A stretch of DNA of 64,000 bases from Pandoraea faecigallinarum. Its GTDB lineage: Bacteria > Pseudomonadota > Gammaproteobacteria > Burkholderiales > Burkholderiaceae. Made by a program: the position numbers and the translations under genes. Location of the stretch: NCBI RefSeq assembly GCF_001029105.3, contig NZ_CP011807.3:3162001-3226000 (forward strand), in the 5' to 3' direction. Of the stretch, positions 17,683 through 26,367 are shown piece by piece; within the stretch, counting starts at the first letter, position 1, and every line of letters starts with the position of its first letter. Below the pieces are notes generated by a model that searched no databases, had not been told where the DNA came from, and saw only the letters and a list, made by a program, of their open reading frames with translations.

Positions 17683-18759
17683 TCATCCGGATAGCGAAGA
17701 TCTGTCTGCCGGTGAAGTGAGTGCGAGCAAGGCCTGCGCCTGAGCGCGCGCATCTTGCGTGACCGGATGAAAGGCGAACGGCATCGCTGTCGTCAGCCCC
17801 TGCAAGAGCTTGCGTGAACTGCGCGTGTACGCCGGGTCGTAATGCCGCGTGACAAGCGCCTCCGAAAGCGCACGCAGCTCGCCGCTCTCGAGCAACGTCA
17901 ACCACTGCTCGACGACTGCCCTGCCATGCAACGGCACGAGACGCAGCAACTGCGCGCGAAAGTGCTCTGGCTGCGCCAGCAAATGGCCGTACTCCTGCAT
18001 CAGGAGTTCGACCCGCTCGTCGATGGGGACGTGAAGTTCGACGCAGCGCGGCGTGCCGCGTATCGATGCCATCAACGATTCGGGCAAGGTAATGAGGCCG
18101 ATGCGCCGGCTCTCCGCTTCCACGAAAACCGGACGTTGCGGGTCTAACCCGCGCATTGCGCCGATCAGCGACGTATCGAACCACTTCTGCGAGGGCTGCG
18201 GTGCGTCCGGCATGGCCCCGAGCAACGAGCCGCGGTGCACGGCGAGGCCTTCGAGATCGAGCGTCTGGGCGCCCACCTCCGCCAGCGCATGCAGCAAGCG
18301 CGTCTTGCCGCTGCCGGTGTGACCGGCGAGCACGATGTAATCGAACGTCGGCGGCAGCGTCTGAAGCGACGTCACCACGTCGGTGCGATAGGTCTTGTAA
18401 CCGCCTTCGAGCTGACGGGCGCGCCAGCCGATCATGTTCATCATCAGCGTCATCGACGCCGAGCGCATGCCGCCGCGCCAGCAATATACGAGCGGACGCC
18501 AGTTGCGCGGGCGCTCGGCAAATACCGTCTCGAGATGCCGGGCGATGTTGCGTGCGACCATCGCCGCGCCCTCGCGCGAGGCATCGAACGGCGAGACCTG
18601 CTTGTACATCGTGCCAATGATCGCGCGCTCTTCGTTGCTCAGCACCGGGGCGTTCGTCGCCCCGGGAATGTGGTCGTCGGCAAATTCGGCAGGCGTGCGA
18701 ACGTCGATGATTTCGTCGAATTCGCCAACGCTGGCGAGCGGGACACGGAGGTGATTCAT
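17683..18759 (-). CDS. mnmH: tRNA 2-selenouridine synthase MnmH (SelU)
   Basis: A 358-residue enzyme that replaces the 2-thio group of wobble uridines in some tRNAs by selenium, using selenophosphate. An N-terminal rhodanese domain carries the catalytic cysteine at about residue 93 (VYCWRGGMRS), and a P-loop GHTGSGKT at about 146-153 starts the C-terminal half. The ATG overlaps the stop of the upstream lipoprotein gene (ATGA) and lacks a good ribosome site of its own, so translation is probably coupled. The selenophosphate synthetase gene selD is not in this window. Confidence 0.93.
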   Translation of the reverse strand: MNHLRVPLASVGEFDEIIDVRTPAEFADDHIPGATNAPVLSNEERAIIGTMYKQVSPFDASREGAAMVARNIARHLETVFAERPRNWRPLVYCWRGGMRSASMTLMMNMIGWRARQLEGGYKTYRTDVVTSLQTLPPTFDYIVLAGHTGSGKTRLLHALAEVGAQTLDLEGLAVHRGSLLGAMPDAPQPSQKWFDTSLIGAMRGLDPQRPVFVEAESRRIGLITLPESLMASIRGTPRCVELHVPIDERVELLMQEYGHLLAQPEHFRAQLLRLVPLHGRAVVEQWLTLLESGELRALSEALVTRHYDPAYTRSSRKLLQGLTTAMPFAFHPVTQDARAQAQALLALTSPADRSSLSG

Positions 18760-19409
18760 TTCGCCCCCGCCGCCAGTGAGTCGCAATGCGCGCCGTATGG
18801 CGTGCGCGAGGTGGCGGGGACCGCCGGGCTGCGCGCATCGTCGCCGAGATCGGCCCGCACCCGTGCGGCGCGGTCGATCATGCGGGTTGCGGCTTCGGCG
18901 TCGCCCGCGCCGCCGAGCGCCAGCGCATAGTCGTCGAGCAATTCGGCGTAGGCGTACGGGGCTTTGCGCGCCGCCTCCAGACCATCGAGGGTGGACAGTG
19001 CCTGCCCGAAATACCGGACCGATGCGTCGAAGCGACGTTGCACCAGCGCAAGGCGCGCCAGTTCGACCAGCGCCGGATAGCGATAGCGGGCCGTCAGAAT
19101 ATCGAGATCGTAAGCCTGACTCAGCTCACGCTCGGCTTCGGCGTAGTAGCAGGTCACGCCGAGCGCGCGTCCGTAGTCGTAATGGATGGCGGCGCGTTGC
19201 GCTGCGGGCCAGCCGGACTGGTCCGCCACGAGTACCGCCTGCCCGAAAGCGCGGCGCGCGGTGTCCCAGTCGCCACGCACTTCGGCAGCGCCGCCCTGCG
19301 CGGCATAGTCGGGACCCGGGGGCCGGGGGGCCGGGGTGCTGCACCCAGTAGCACTCAATACGCCAGCCAACGCGCATACCATGGCCAGCCTCGTCAAAGA
19401 TCGAATCAT
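18756..19409 (-). CDS. TPR-like lipoprotein upstream of mnmH
   Basis: A 217-residue predicted lipoprotein. MIRSLTRLAMVCALAGVLSA leads to TGCSTPAP, with a plausible lipobox cysteine at residue 23. The mature part is helical and alanine-rich with repeat-like stretches (AAEVRGDWDTARRAFGQAVL; LARLALVQRRFDASVRYFGQ), resembling tetratricopeptide repeats. It overlaps mnmH by four bases. The reason for coupling an envelope lipoprotein to a tRNA enzyme is not evident. The start has no strong ribosome site, so the first residues are uncertain. Confidence 0.7.
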   Translation of the reverse strand: MIRSLTRLAMVCALAGVLSATGCSTPAPRPPGPDYAAQGGAAEVRGDWDTARRAFGQAVLVADQSGWPAAQRAAIHYDYGRALGVTCYYAEAERELSQAYDLDILTARYRYPALVELARLALVQRRFDASVRYFGQALSTLDGLEAARKAPYAYAELLDDYALALGGAGDAEAATRMIDRAARVRADLGDDARSPAVPATSRTPYGAHCDSLAAGAK

Positions 19410-19697
19410 CGGGAACCGTAAGACTGCGGGGAAAACTGCCGGAAAATCTCTGTCGCGGGGCACTTGCGCCCGCGCTCGCCCGACAGGATACCGCGTCGCC
19501 CCCGAACACCCCAACGACGACACCCGGTGAGCGAGTTGTTCACGGGCGCAGGGCAAAAACCGTGCGCCGGTCGCAATTGCCTCGCCACGCTTGTCCGGCA
19601 GTATGGGAACTGCCTTGCAGGCCCGCCCCAAAACCGCGATGATCGGGCATCCCTTGCGCAGCATGCGACGAACTGCGCGCCCCTCAGGAGACACACC

Positions 19698-20522
19698 ATG
19701 CCACGCAGTACCGCCGAAAAACGCGCCGCGTTTCGCGAACTCCATCTTGCCGGCTGCTTTGTGATCCCCAACCCGTGGGACGCAGGCAGCGCCAAATATC
19801 TCGAACATGCCGGCTTTCAGGCCATTGCCTCCACCAGTTCCGGTTTCGCCTGGTCGACGGGACGCCCCGACAACGGTGTGACGCGTGACACGGTCCTCGC
19901 CCACTTGCGCACCCTGGTCGAGGCGACCGACCTGCCCGTGAACGCCGACTTCGAGAGCGGCTTCGGCAGCACGCCCGGCGAGGTGGCCCAAAGCGTGAAA
20001 ATGGCGGTGGCGACCGGTGTGGCCGGCCTGTCCATCGAAGACGCCACGGGCGACGACAACGAGCCGCTCTTCCCCATCGACGAAGCGGTCGCTCGCCTGA
20101 AGGCCGCGCGCCGCGCCATCGACGAGACCGGCGGCGACACGTTGCTCGTGGGTCGGGCCGAGAATTTCTTCGCCGGCGTGCCCGATCTCGACGACACGAT
20201 CAAGCGCCTGCAAGCGTACGCCGAAGCCGGGGCGGACTGCCTTTACGCGCCGGGTATCCAGTCGACCGACCAGATATGCGCGGTGGTCTCGGCCGTCTCG
20301 CCGAAGCCGGTCAACGTGCTGATCGGCGCCACCTCGCCCTTTACCTTGCAGACACTCGCCGACCTCGGTGTGCGCCGCGTGAGCGTGGGCGGCGCACTGG
20401 CCCGTTCGGCATGGGGGGGCTTCATGCATGCGGTCCAGGCGCTGGCGCAGGGCCGCTTCGACGGCTTTGACGGAGCAGCCAGCGGGGCTACGCTCAACGC
20501 GCTGTTCCGGCAAGGTGAATGA
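19698..20522 (+). CDS. Isocitrate lyase/PEP mutase family protein
   Basis: A 274-residue TIM-barrel enzyme of the isocitrate lyase/phosphoenolpyruvate mutase superfamily. Active-site signs are VIPNPWDAGSAKYLEHAGFQ, the metal-binding NADFESGFG, and GLSIEDATGDD. The KKCGH motif of true isocitrate and methylisocitrate lyases is absent, so it is a PEP mutase/oxaloacetate hydrolase-like member that makes or breaks a C-C or P-C bond next to a carboxylate. CAGGAG precedes the ATG. It is followed on the same strand by a class II aldolase; no defined pathway results from the pair. Confidence 0.88.
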   Translation: MPRSTAEKRAAFRELHLAGCFVIPNPWDAGSAKYLEHAGFQAIASTSSGFAWSTGRPDNGVTRDTVLAHLRTLVEATDLPVNADFESGFGSTPGEVAQSVKMAVATGVAGLSIEDATGDDNEPLFPIDEAVARLKAARRAIDETGGDTLLVGRAENFFAGVPDLDDTIKRLQAYAEAGADCLYAPGIQSTDQICAVVSAVSPKPVNVLIGATSPFTLQTLADLGVRRVSVGGALARSAWGGFMHAVQALAQGRFDGFDGAASGATLNALFRQGE

Positions 20523-20668
20523 CCGTTGACTTTTCGTCGATAGACGTTGCCGCCACCGCGCGACGACAATGCGCTCACACTCGATCACGCCGGCGTACCG
20601 CGTCGCACAGCCTGCCTGGCGGGCTTCGCGAACGATGAGTCCGGCGTCTGTCCACGATGGAGCGCTCC

Positions 20669-21469
20669 ATGAATTCCCTGCACGACACCTTTGCCATTCC
20701 CACGCCGCTCGGCGCGCCACTGCCCAAGCCCCGGGTGTTCGATAACGTCGAAGACGAACGCGCCGACCGGAAGCTGCGCCTTGCCGTGGCGTTTCGCATC
20801 TTCGCCCGCTTCGGCCTCGCCGAAGGCATTGCCGGTCATATCACGGTACGCGATCCCGAGTTTCACGATCGCTTCTGGGTGAATCGCTACGCGCAGCACT
20901 TCTCGTCGATTCATCCCGATGACCTGATTCTGGTCGACGAAGCGGGCGGACTGCATCATGGCGACGGGCCGGTCAACGCCGCCGCCATGGCGATCCACGC
21001 CGGTATTCACGCCACCCTGCCCCATGTGACGGCGGCCGCACACACGCACACCACACATGGGCGCGCCTTCTCCGCGCGCGCCCGGGCACTCGCGCCCATC
21101 AATCAGGAAGCCTGTCTGTTCTTCGAAGATCACGTGCTGTTTCGCGGCGACGTGCTTGTGCTGGGGGCTGAAGAAGGGCGTCGCATCGCCCGGACGATGG
21201 GTCACAAGCGTGCGGCCATACTGCTCAACCACGGCCTGCTGTGCGTCGGCTCCTCGGTCGACGCTGCCGCCTATCGCTTCCTCGCGATGGAGCGATGCGC
21301 CCAGGTTCAGCTGCTCGCCGAAGCGGCCGGCCCGCTGGAGGTGCTCTGCGACGCCGAAGCGCGCGAAGTGTTCCGTCTGCTGGGATCGGACTACGTGGTG
21401 TGGTTCGGCTATCAGGGGCTCTACGAACAGGTACTGCGCGAGTGCCCCTCGCTCACGTGCGTGCGCTGA
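20669..21469 (+). CDS. Class II aldolase/adducin family protein
   Basis: A 266-residue zinc-dependent aldolase-type protein. Metal-binding histidines are in AAAHTHTTHGRAFSAR, with HGDGPVNAAAMAIHAGIH before and AILLNHGLLCVG after. The ATG at 20669 follows GGAG at six bases; an ATG 12 bases upstream is less well placed. Family members cleave sugar phosphates or decarboxylate/hydrolyse related compounds. Its 3' end overlaps the convergent LysR gene by 17 bases. Substrate unknown. Confidence 0.87.
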   Translation: MNSLHDTFAIPTPLGAPLPKPRVFDNVEDERADRKLRLAVAFRIFARFGLAEGIAGHITVRDPEFHDRFWVNRYAQHFSSIHPDDLILVDEAGGLHHGDGPVNAAAMAIHAGIHATLPHVTAAAHTHTTHGRAFSARARALAPINQEACLFFEDHVLFRGDVLVLGAEEGRRIARTMGHKRAAILLNHGLLCVGSSVDAAAYRFLAMERCAQVQLLAEAAGPLEVLCDAEAREVFRLLGSDYVVWFGYQGLYEQVLRECPSLTCVR

Positions 21470-22379
21470 GATAGGTATCGACGGCGCCGCGCAACCAGGC
21501 GCCGAACTGGCGCAACGGCTCCCAGTCCCGACGCTGCGCCGGATACGAGAAGTAGATGGTTTGTGGATTGGCGAGCGTATGCGGATGGGCTTGCACCAAC
21601 GCGCCGCTGGCCAGTTCGCGCTCGATCAGCACACGCGGGAGCAGCGCCACGCCCAGCCCGGCGAGCGTGGCATTGATGGCCATGATGAACATGTCGTAAC
21701 GCTGTGCGCTGCGCAGCGGCCTGATCTCCAGGGGGGATGTCAGGCCTTGCGAAGCGAACCAGTCGTCCCACACTCGCGGCAGGTCGCGCGGACAGATCCA
21801 CGATTGCGCGGCGATCTGTTCGAGTGTCATCCAGGCATGCGACGTCTGGCTCGCAACCAGCTGCGGCGACGCGACGAGCAAGAGCGAATCGTCGGTAACG
21901 AGCGCGGTGCCGGGCATGCCGGGCCACAACCGTGTGCTGAAGTAGATCGCGGCGTCGAATGCGCAGTCGTCGAAAAAAACAGGCTGATCGCGCCCGAGAA
22001 TGTGCAGGCGGACGTCTCGTATGCTGGCGTAGAAATCGTCCAGCCGCGGGATGAGCCATTGCGCCGCGAACGTAACGCCGACGGCGATTTCCAGTTCGGT
22101 CTCGTGCCCGTGCCGCACGACGTCCAGCGTGTCGCGCCGGATCTGGTCGAGATGCACGCGAATGCGCTTGGCGTATTCGGCCCCTGCGGGGGTAAGCACC
22201 AGACGCTGCCTGACGCGCTCGAACAGCGCCACGCCCAGATGCTTCTCCAACTCCCCGACCCGCTTGCAGACCGCGCCATGCGTGAGCGCGAGCTCCTGCG
22301 CGGCAGTGGCGAAGTTCTGATGGCGCGCGCTGGCCTCGAAGGCCTGCAACGCCGAGAGGCTGGGCACGCCCAGACGCAT
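21453..22379 (-). CDS. LysR-family regulator, GcvA-like
   Basis: A 308-residue LysR-type regulator. The winged helix (SLSALQAFEASARHQNFATAAQELALTHGAVCKRVGELEKHLG) resembles the GcvA/AmpR group, and the effector domain contains LHILGRDQPVFFDDCAFDAAIYF. It is 93 bases downstream of the nitrate-type transporter on the same strand and may share its transcript. It overlaps the aldolase gene end-to-end by 17 bases, so its target could be either neighbour. Confidence 0.87.
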   Translation of the reverse strand: MRLGVPSLSALQAFEASARHQNFATAAQELALTHGAVCKRVGELEKHLGVALFERVRQRLVLTPAGAEYAKRIRVHLDQIRRDTLDVVRHGHETELEIAVGVTFAAQWLIPRLDDFYASIRDVRLHILGRDQPVFFDDCAFDAAIYFSTRLWPGMPGTALVTDDSLLLVASPQLVASQTSHAWMTLEQIAAQSWICPRDLPRVWDDWFASQGLTSPLEIRPLRSAQRYDMFIMAINATLAGLGVALLPRVLIERELASGALVQAHPHTLANPQTIYFSYPAQRRDWEPLRQFGAWLRGAVDTYLSART

Positions 22380-22472
22380 GATGGCTCCCGCGGGAAAACG
22401 ATGTTGCCCGACAGTCTATGCGATGCATCACGCCGACACAAAGCGGCGCGCCCGGCGCGCGAAGCGAAGCGC

Positions 22473-23861
22473 TTACTCGACGTGCGCCACGCCACCGGCG
22501 AGCACCACGCCGCCCGGCACTTCCTTGGGCAGTGCCCACGACATCCAGCGCGTGCGCAGTGCCACGACCAGCAGGAACGCGAGCGCGGCCAGCGCGCCGA
22601 AAGTGGCGAAGCCCATCTGATAGCTGCCCGTCGATTCCTTGGCCATCCCCATGATGACCGGCAGATAGAAGCCGCCGATGCCGCCCGCTGCGCCGACGAT
22701 GCCCGACATCAGCCCCGTCTTGCCTTGCCAGCGTTGCGGCACCAGCTGGAACGTGGCCCCGTTGCCCAGACCGAAGCACAGATAGACCAGCACGAGCAGC
22801 ACGATGCCGGCCCCTTGCGGCGGCATCCATGCCGCGAAGACGAAGTCGATGATGGAGATGGCGGCCAGCAGCAGCACGAGTGCGCGCACCCCGGAGATGC
22901 GATCGGCAATCAGTCCGCCGACCGGGCGCACCAGCGCGCCGAGAAACGCGAGCAGCGACATGAACAGTCCCGCTTCGAGACGCGGCATGCCGTAGAGCGA
23001 AATCAGGAGCGTGGTCACATACGACGACATCCCCACGAAGCCGCCGAACGTAATGCTGTAGACCAGCATGATGACCCACGTGTCGCGCTCGCCGAGGACA
23101 CCGCGATAGTGGCGCGGCAGCACGGCGATGGCGAGCAGTGCGCCCAGCACCGGCAGCAGCAACACACCCGCCTTGCCCTCGCCGAAGGCGCCCGCATGCA
23201 CGCACAGCACGAGCGCAACGAGACCGAACACCGTGACGAAGAAGCTCGAGAACGCACGCGGTGCGTTGCCCGACTTCACGCCCTGATCCTTGGCCCAGAA
23301 CACCAGTGCGAGTGCGCTCAGGGCAAGCAATGGCAACGCCGCACCGGCCGCACGCGCCCAGCCGTAGTGCTCGGCCAGCCCCGGGAACATGAAACCGTCG
23401 AGCACGGCGCCGACATTGCCCGCAGCGGCGAGCCCGAGCACCAGTCCCTGCACCTTGGGGGGATAGTTGCTGCCGGCCATCGGCAGCGCAACCGCGAAGC
23501 TGGCGCCGCCCACACCGAGAAACACGCCCAGCACGAGCAGCAGCGTGTACGACGGCGTGCCCGGCATGAGCAACAACACGACCGACGGAACGGCCGACAG
23601 TGCGAGCCCCATGAGGGCGATCTTGCGGCCATCGAAGGCCTGATAGAGATTGCCCAGCGTGACGCGCAGGATCGCCGCGCCAAGCACTGGCACCGCCACG
23701 AGGAACCCGGTCTGCGCGGGCGTCATCGCAATGTCCTTGCCGATGAACGGGGCCAGAGGGCCGAGCATCACCCAGACGGTAAAGCCGGTGTCGAAGTAGA
23801 GAAAACACGCAACCAGCGCGCGCCAGTTGCCACTTTTCAACGATTGCGTGAGCGAGCTCAT
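22473..23861 (-). CDS. MFS transporter of the nitrate/nitrite porter (NNP) family, NasA/NarK-like
   Basis: A 462-residue, 12-segment inner-membrane carrier. WRALVACFLYFDTGFTVWVMLGPLAP at the start, GVGGASFAVALPMAGSNYPP, and the glycine-rich nitrate-signature-like GLAAAGNVGAVLD mark the NNP family, whose members take up nitrate and/or nitrite. GAGG lies seven bases before the ATG. The leader between promoter and gene holds two ANTAR-type hairpins and an intrinsic terminator, and a consensus sigma-54 promoter lies upstream. Both point to control by nitrogen shortage and nitrate/nitrite. No nitrate or nitrite reductase gene lies in the window. Confidence 0.85.
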   Translation of the reverse strand: MSSLTQSLKSGNWRALVACFLYFDTGFTVWVMLGPLAPFIGKDIAMTPAQTGFLVAVPVLGAAILRVTLGNLYQAFDGRKIALMGLALSAVPSVVLLLMPGTPSYTLLLVLGVFLGVGGASFAVALPMAGSNYPPKVQGLVLGLAAAGNVGAVLDGFMFPGLAEHYGWARAAGAALPLLALSALALVFWAKDQGVKSGNAPRAFSSFFVTVFGLVALVLCVHAGAFGEGKAGVLLLPVLGALLAIAVLPRHYRGVLGERDTWVIMLVYSITFGGFVGMSSYVTTLLISLYGMPRLEAGLFMSLLAFLGALVRPVGGLIADRISGVRALVLLLAAISIIDFVFAAWMPPQGAGIVLLVLVYLCFGLGNGATFQLVPQRWQGKTGLMSGIVGAAGGIGGFYLPVIMGMAKESTGSYQMGFATFGALAALAFLLVVALRTRWMSWALPKEVPGGVVLAGGVAHVE

Positions 23862-23885
23862 GGATACCCTCGTGTTCGTATGCCG

Positions 23886-23940
23886 AAAAAAAAGCGTCCC
23901 GAAGCCGCGGTCTGACGACAGACCTTTGGCTTCGGGACGC
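23886..23940 (-). terminator. Intrinsic terminator inside the leader of the nitrate-type transporter
   Basis: On the minus strand a perfect 13-bp stem (GCGTCCCGAAGCC at 23940-23928 with its complement at 23906-23894) encloses a second hairpin GGTCTG-TCGT-CAGACC and is followed by eight T residues at 23893-23886. It ends only about 24 bases before the transporter ATG. No gene lies upstream on this strand for at least 500 bases, so it acts as an attenuator rather than as the end of another gene. Confidence 0.85.
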
Positions 23941-24022
23941 CGTTGCCCCGAAATCCCCGCTTTCGCGGGGCCCTGCATGCGGTGCATAAAATTCGCTTGT
24001 CTTCACTCGGCCGCCGTTGGCC
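23931..24022 (-). promoter_or_regulatory. ANTAR-type two-hairpin antiterminator leader
   Basis: Read on the minus strand, hairpin P1 at 24022-24009 is GGCC-AACGGC-GGCC. Hairpin P2 at 23952-23931 is TTCGGGGC-AACGGC-GTCCCGAA, an eight-pair stem with one G-U pair. Both have the same hexaloop with A at position 1 and G at position 4, the rule known for ANTAR-protein targets. The 3' strand of P2 lies inside the 5' arm of the terminator, so P2 and terminator exclude each other. A separate CCCCGC-GAAA-GCGGGG hairpin (23970-23955) sits between them. Binding of a NasR/NasT-like protein would allow read-through or repression. The regulator gene is not in the window. Confidence 0.8.
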
Positions 24023-24035
24023 TTATGCAAGCGTA

Positions 24036-24051
24036 AGCAATTGACGTGCCA
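24036..24051 (-). promoter_or_regulatory. Sigma-54 promoter of the nitrate-type transporter
   Basis: The minus strand reads TGGCACGTCAATTGCT, a full match to TGGCACG-N4-TTGCW with GG and GC ten bases apart. Transcription would start near 24024, placing hairpin P1 at the very 5' end of the RNA. RpoN-dependent nitrogen control by NtrC is the expected mode for nitrate assimilation genes. Confidence 0.8.
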
Positions 24052-24441
24052 GGCGGGCGGCATGCCCGGGGAGAAATGCGACGAATGTCCGCACCGCGGG
24101 GCTTCGCGGGAAGTGCGGCGAACGGGGGGGTGGTCCCGAAAGGCCGCACCGGCAACGGCGGCGTCGGCAGCGATGGCGTGCTGCATGGCATGGCAACGGG
24201 CACAATGCCGCATCGCGATGCGGCGGCGCACCATTAGCGTGCGCCGCAGTGGCGACGCGCCTGGCCCCCGCGCGGGTGCAGTCCCGCACGGCGACTATCG
24301 AGGACTTGCTCCAGAAGGGGCGACGTTTCCCGATAGTCCGGCGGACTACAGTTCGTGCAAGATCCGGCCGTTAAGCCAGACAGGCCGGCTGCCGGCACGA
24401 ACGACGGCGCTCGGCGACAACAACATTCCGGGAAATCTCGC
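24052..24441. other. Intergenic stretch without a recognised gene
   Basis: About 390 bases between the sigma-54 promoter and the CPBP protease gene. Frames here are short, arginine-rich and have no ribosome sites. It should hold NtrC-type enhancer sites for the leftward promoter, which I could not identify. At 24334-24348 there is a palindrome TAGTCC-GGC-GGACTA in front of the protease gene, of unknown meaning. Confidence 0.4.
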
Positions 24442-26259
24442 GTGTATCGCATTCGTCTTTGTCTGATGGCAGCCGTGCTCGGCTTGCTGCCCATCGCCTC
24501 CAGCTTCGCCTCCCCGACCGCAACGCCCGCCAATCCGCGACTCAGTCAGGAAGCCCTGACGGCGCAGGTCGACGCCGCATCACTTGCCAAGTATCGCGAA
24601 ATCGTGGCGACCTTCGACACCGCGATACGCGTGCATCCGGGCGACGCGACGCTGGCGCTCGCGCGCTGCCAGTTCATGCAGAATTACTCGTGGTCGGAGG
24701 ATCTGCATTGGACCGAGCAGGCGCAAGCGGATCTGGGCGCGTGTCAGCACGCGCTGAAAGACAAATTCGGCGACCTCCCCGAGGTGGCGCTCTACGTGCT
24801 GCAAAGCACCTACGGCAAGGCGGCCATCGAGCAAGGCTCGGCGCTCGAACCCAAGGCGGCGCACTGGGCACGGCCGGATCGCGCCCGTCTTCACGCCGCA
24901 CTCGCCAACGCCTACGAGGCCACGCAGGACAAACGCAATGCGGGCAAGCATGCCGTGCAGGCCGCGGAACTGTCGCCCGACACGCCCGTGCTGCTGCTCG
25001 CCGTTCGCCATCTCGCCGCGACGGGCGAGAAAGCGCGGGCGAGGCAACTGTTGATGGACGCCCCGGTGCCGAAACTGCCCTGGCTGGCCAACGCTCGCAT
25101 CAACACAGCGCACGACGTCCTGCCCGGCACCACGGCGCGCGATCTGCTGCTGCGCATGCAAAAGGCAGGACTGAAGATCGATCCGTATACGAGCGCGCGC
25201 GCCTTGCTCCAGGCGGGCGACGCCGCGGGTGCGCTACGCGCCCTCCCGGAGATCAAACCGGACGCGCCGGAGAGCGCGCAAAGCCGCGCGCTGCGCCTCA
25301 CGGTGGCGCTCGCCGCCGGCGACGGCAATGCGGCGGCGAGCGCGATCCGGTCCTCGCTGGAACACGAGACGAACAACCGCTGGCCGCTCGCGCAATCGTA
25401 CGCCGTGCTTCTGACCATCGATCCGCGTGCGGCCATGCATCCCGCCTTCGCGGTGCTGATGCTCACGTTGCTCCTTGCCGGTTTGTCCATCGCACTGCTG
25501 CCCGGCCTGCTGATGTTTCCCGTGCACTATGTGGGCACGGTGCGCGCTCGCAAGGCCCGCCCGACGCTCGCCGTTTTCGAGGGCATCGGCCTGCGCCACG
25601 CCTGGTACGGGCTGGCCGTGTTCTGTCTCGCCACCTGGGCGATTCCGGTGTTCATGATCGGACAGATCGTTCCGGCACGCCCCGGCGCGACGCCGGATTT
25701 GCAGGAGTTGCCGTCGAGGCTCGCCATCGCGCACGTCGTCACGCTCGGCATCGTCTCGCTGTTGCTCTCGGGCACCGTCCGGAAGTTCGGATGGAGACAG
25801 TGGCCCGGCTACGGCGAATGGAAAGTCCGCTGGTTCCTCTGGCCCGGCTTGTTGCTGACGATTGCGGCGCTCAGTGCCTGGGTAGTGGCGCGGCACGCCA
25901 CGCCGGGCGCGGCCGACAGCCCGCTGTGGAACGAAATCCTAGTGCACGGGGCAAAGCAGCTGGGTGGCCCGTGGTTCGCCTTGCTGATGGTCGCGGTGGC
26001 GGTCCCCATCGTCGAGGAGTTCGTTTTCCGGGGCTGCCTGCTGGGCGGGCTAACCCGGCATATGAGCTTCGCCGCCGCGAACCTCTGGCAGGCCGTGATC
26101 TTTGCGTCGGTGCATTTCGACGCCCGGCATTTCCTCTTTTTCGTGGTGTTCGGCGCGACGACCGGCTGGCTCGCAAGGAAGACTCACGGGCTGGCGGTGC
26201 CTATCGTCATCCATGCGATCAACAACGCCATTTTCGTGACCATGGTGCTGTCTCGTTAG
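24442..26259 (+). CDS. CPBP-family membrane protease with large N-terminal TPR-like domain
   Basis: A 605-residue protein. From the GTG at 24442 the N-terminus VYRIRLCLMAAVLGLLPIAS is a good signal peptide. About 330 residues of alanine-rich helical repeats follow, probably outside the cytoplasm, then about seven membrane segments with the CPBP (Abi) motifs: EEFVFRG near residue 525, FASVHFD, and HAINNAIF. Family members are glutamate-type intramembrane proteases related to Rce1. Most CPBP proteins are near 250 residues, so the long repeat domain is unusual. A GTG further upstream (24355) would remove the signal-peptide pattern. Substrate unknown. Confidence 0.8.
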   Translation: MYRIRLCLMAAVLGLLPIASSFASPTATPANPRLSQEALTAQVDAASLAKYREIVATFDTAIRVHPGDATLALARCQFMQNYSWSEDLHWTEQAQADLGACQHALKDKFGDLPEVALYVLQSTYGKAAIEQGSALEPKAAHWARPDRARLHAALANAYEATQDKRNAGKHAVQAAELSPDTPVLLLAVRHLAATGEKARARQLLMDAPVPKLPWLANARINTAHDVLPGTTARDLLLRMQKAGLKIDPYTSARALLQAGDAAGALRALPEIKPDAPESAQSRALRLTVALAAGDGNAAASAIRSSLEHETNNRWPLAQSYAVLLTIDPRAAMHPAFAVLMLTLLLAGLSIALLPGLLMFPVHYVGTVRARKARPTLAVFEGIGLRHAWYGLAVFCLATWAIPVFMIGQIVPARPGATPDLQELPSRLAIAHVVTLGIVSLLLSGTVRKFGWRQWPGYGEWKVRWFLWPGLLLTIAALSAWVVARHATPGAADSPLWNEILVHGAKQLGGPWFALLMVAVAVPIVEEFVFRGCLLGGLTRHMSFAAANLWQAVIFASVHFDARHFLFFVVFGATTGWLARKTHGLAVPIVIHAINNAIFVTMVLSR

Positions 26260-26367
26260 CCGCACGGCGAAATGCCGGAGGTCACGGCGGGACGGCGGGA
26301 CGGCCGGACGGGGCAGCGTGAGCGATAATCGGCTCACCTGTTGCCCTGCCCCGTCCGGAATTTGCCC

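Noticed and set aside
19698..20522. Methylisocitrate or isocitrate lyase
   Set aside because: The KKCGH-type active-site loop, present in PrpB of this window, is absent; only the superfamily can be stated.
21057..23915. A 952-residue plus-strand open frame
   Set aside because: It runs antisense through the LysR and NNP transporter genes and has the arginine/histidine/glutamine-rich composition of a high-GC shadow frame.
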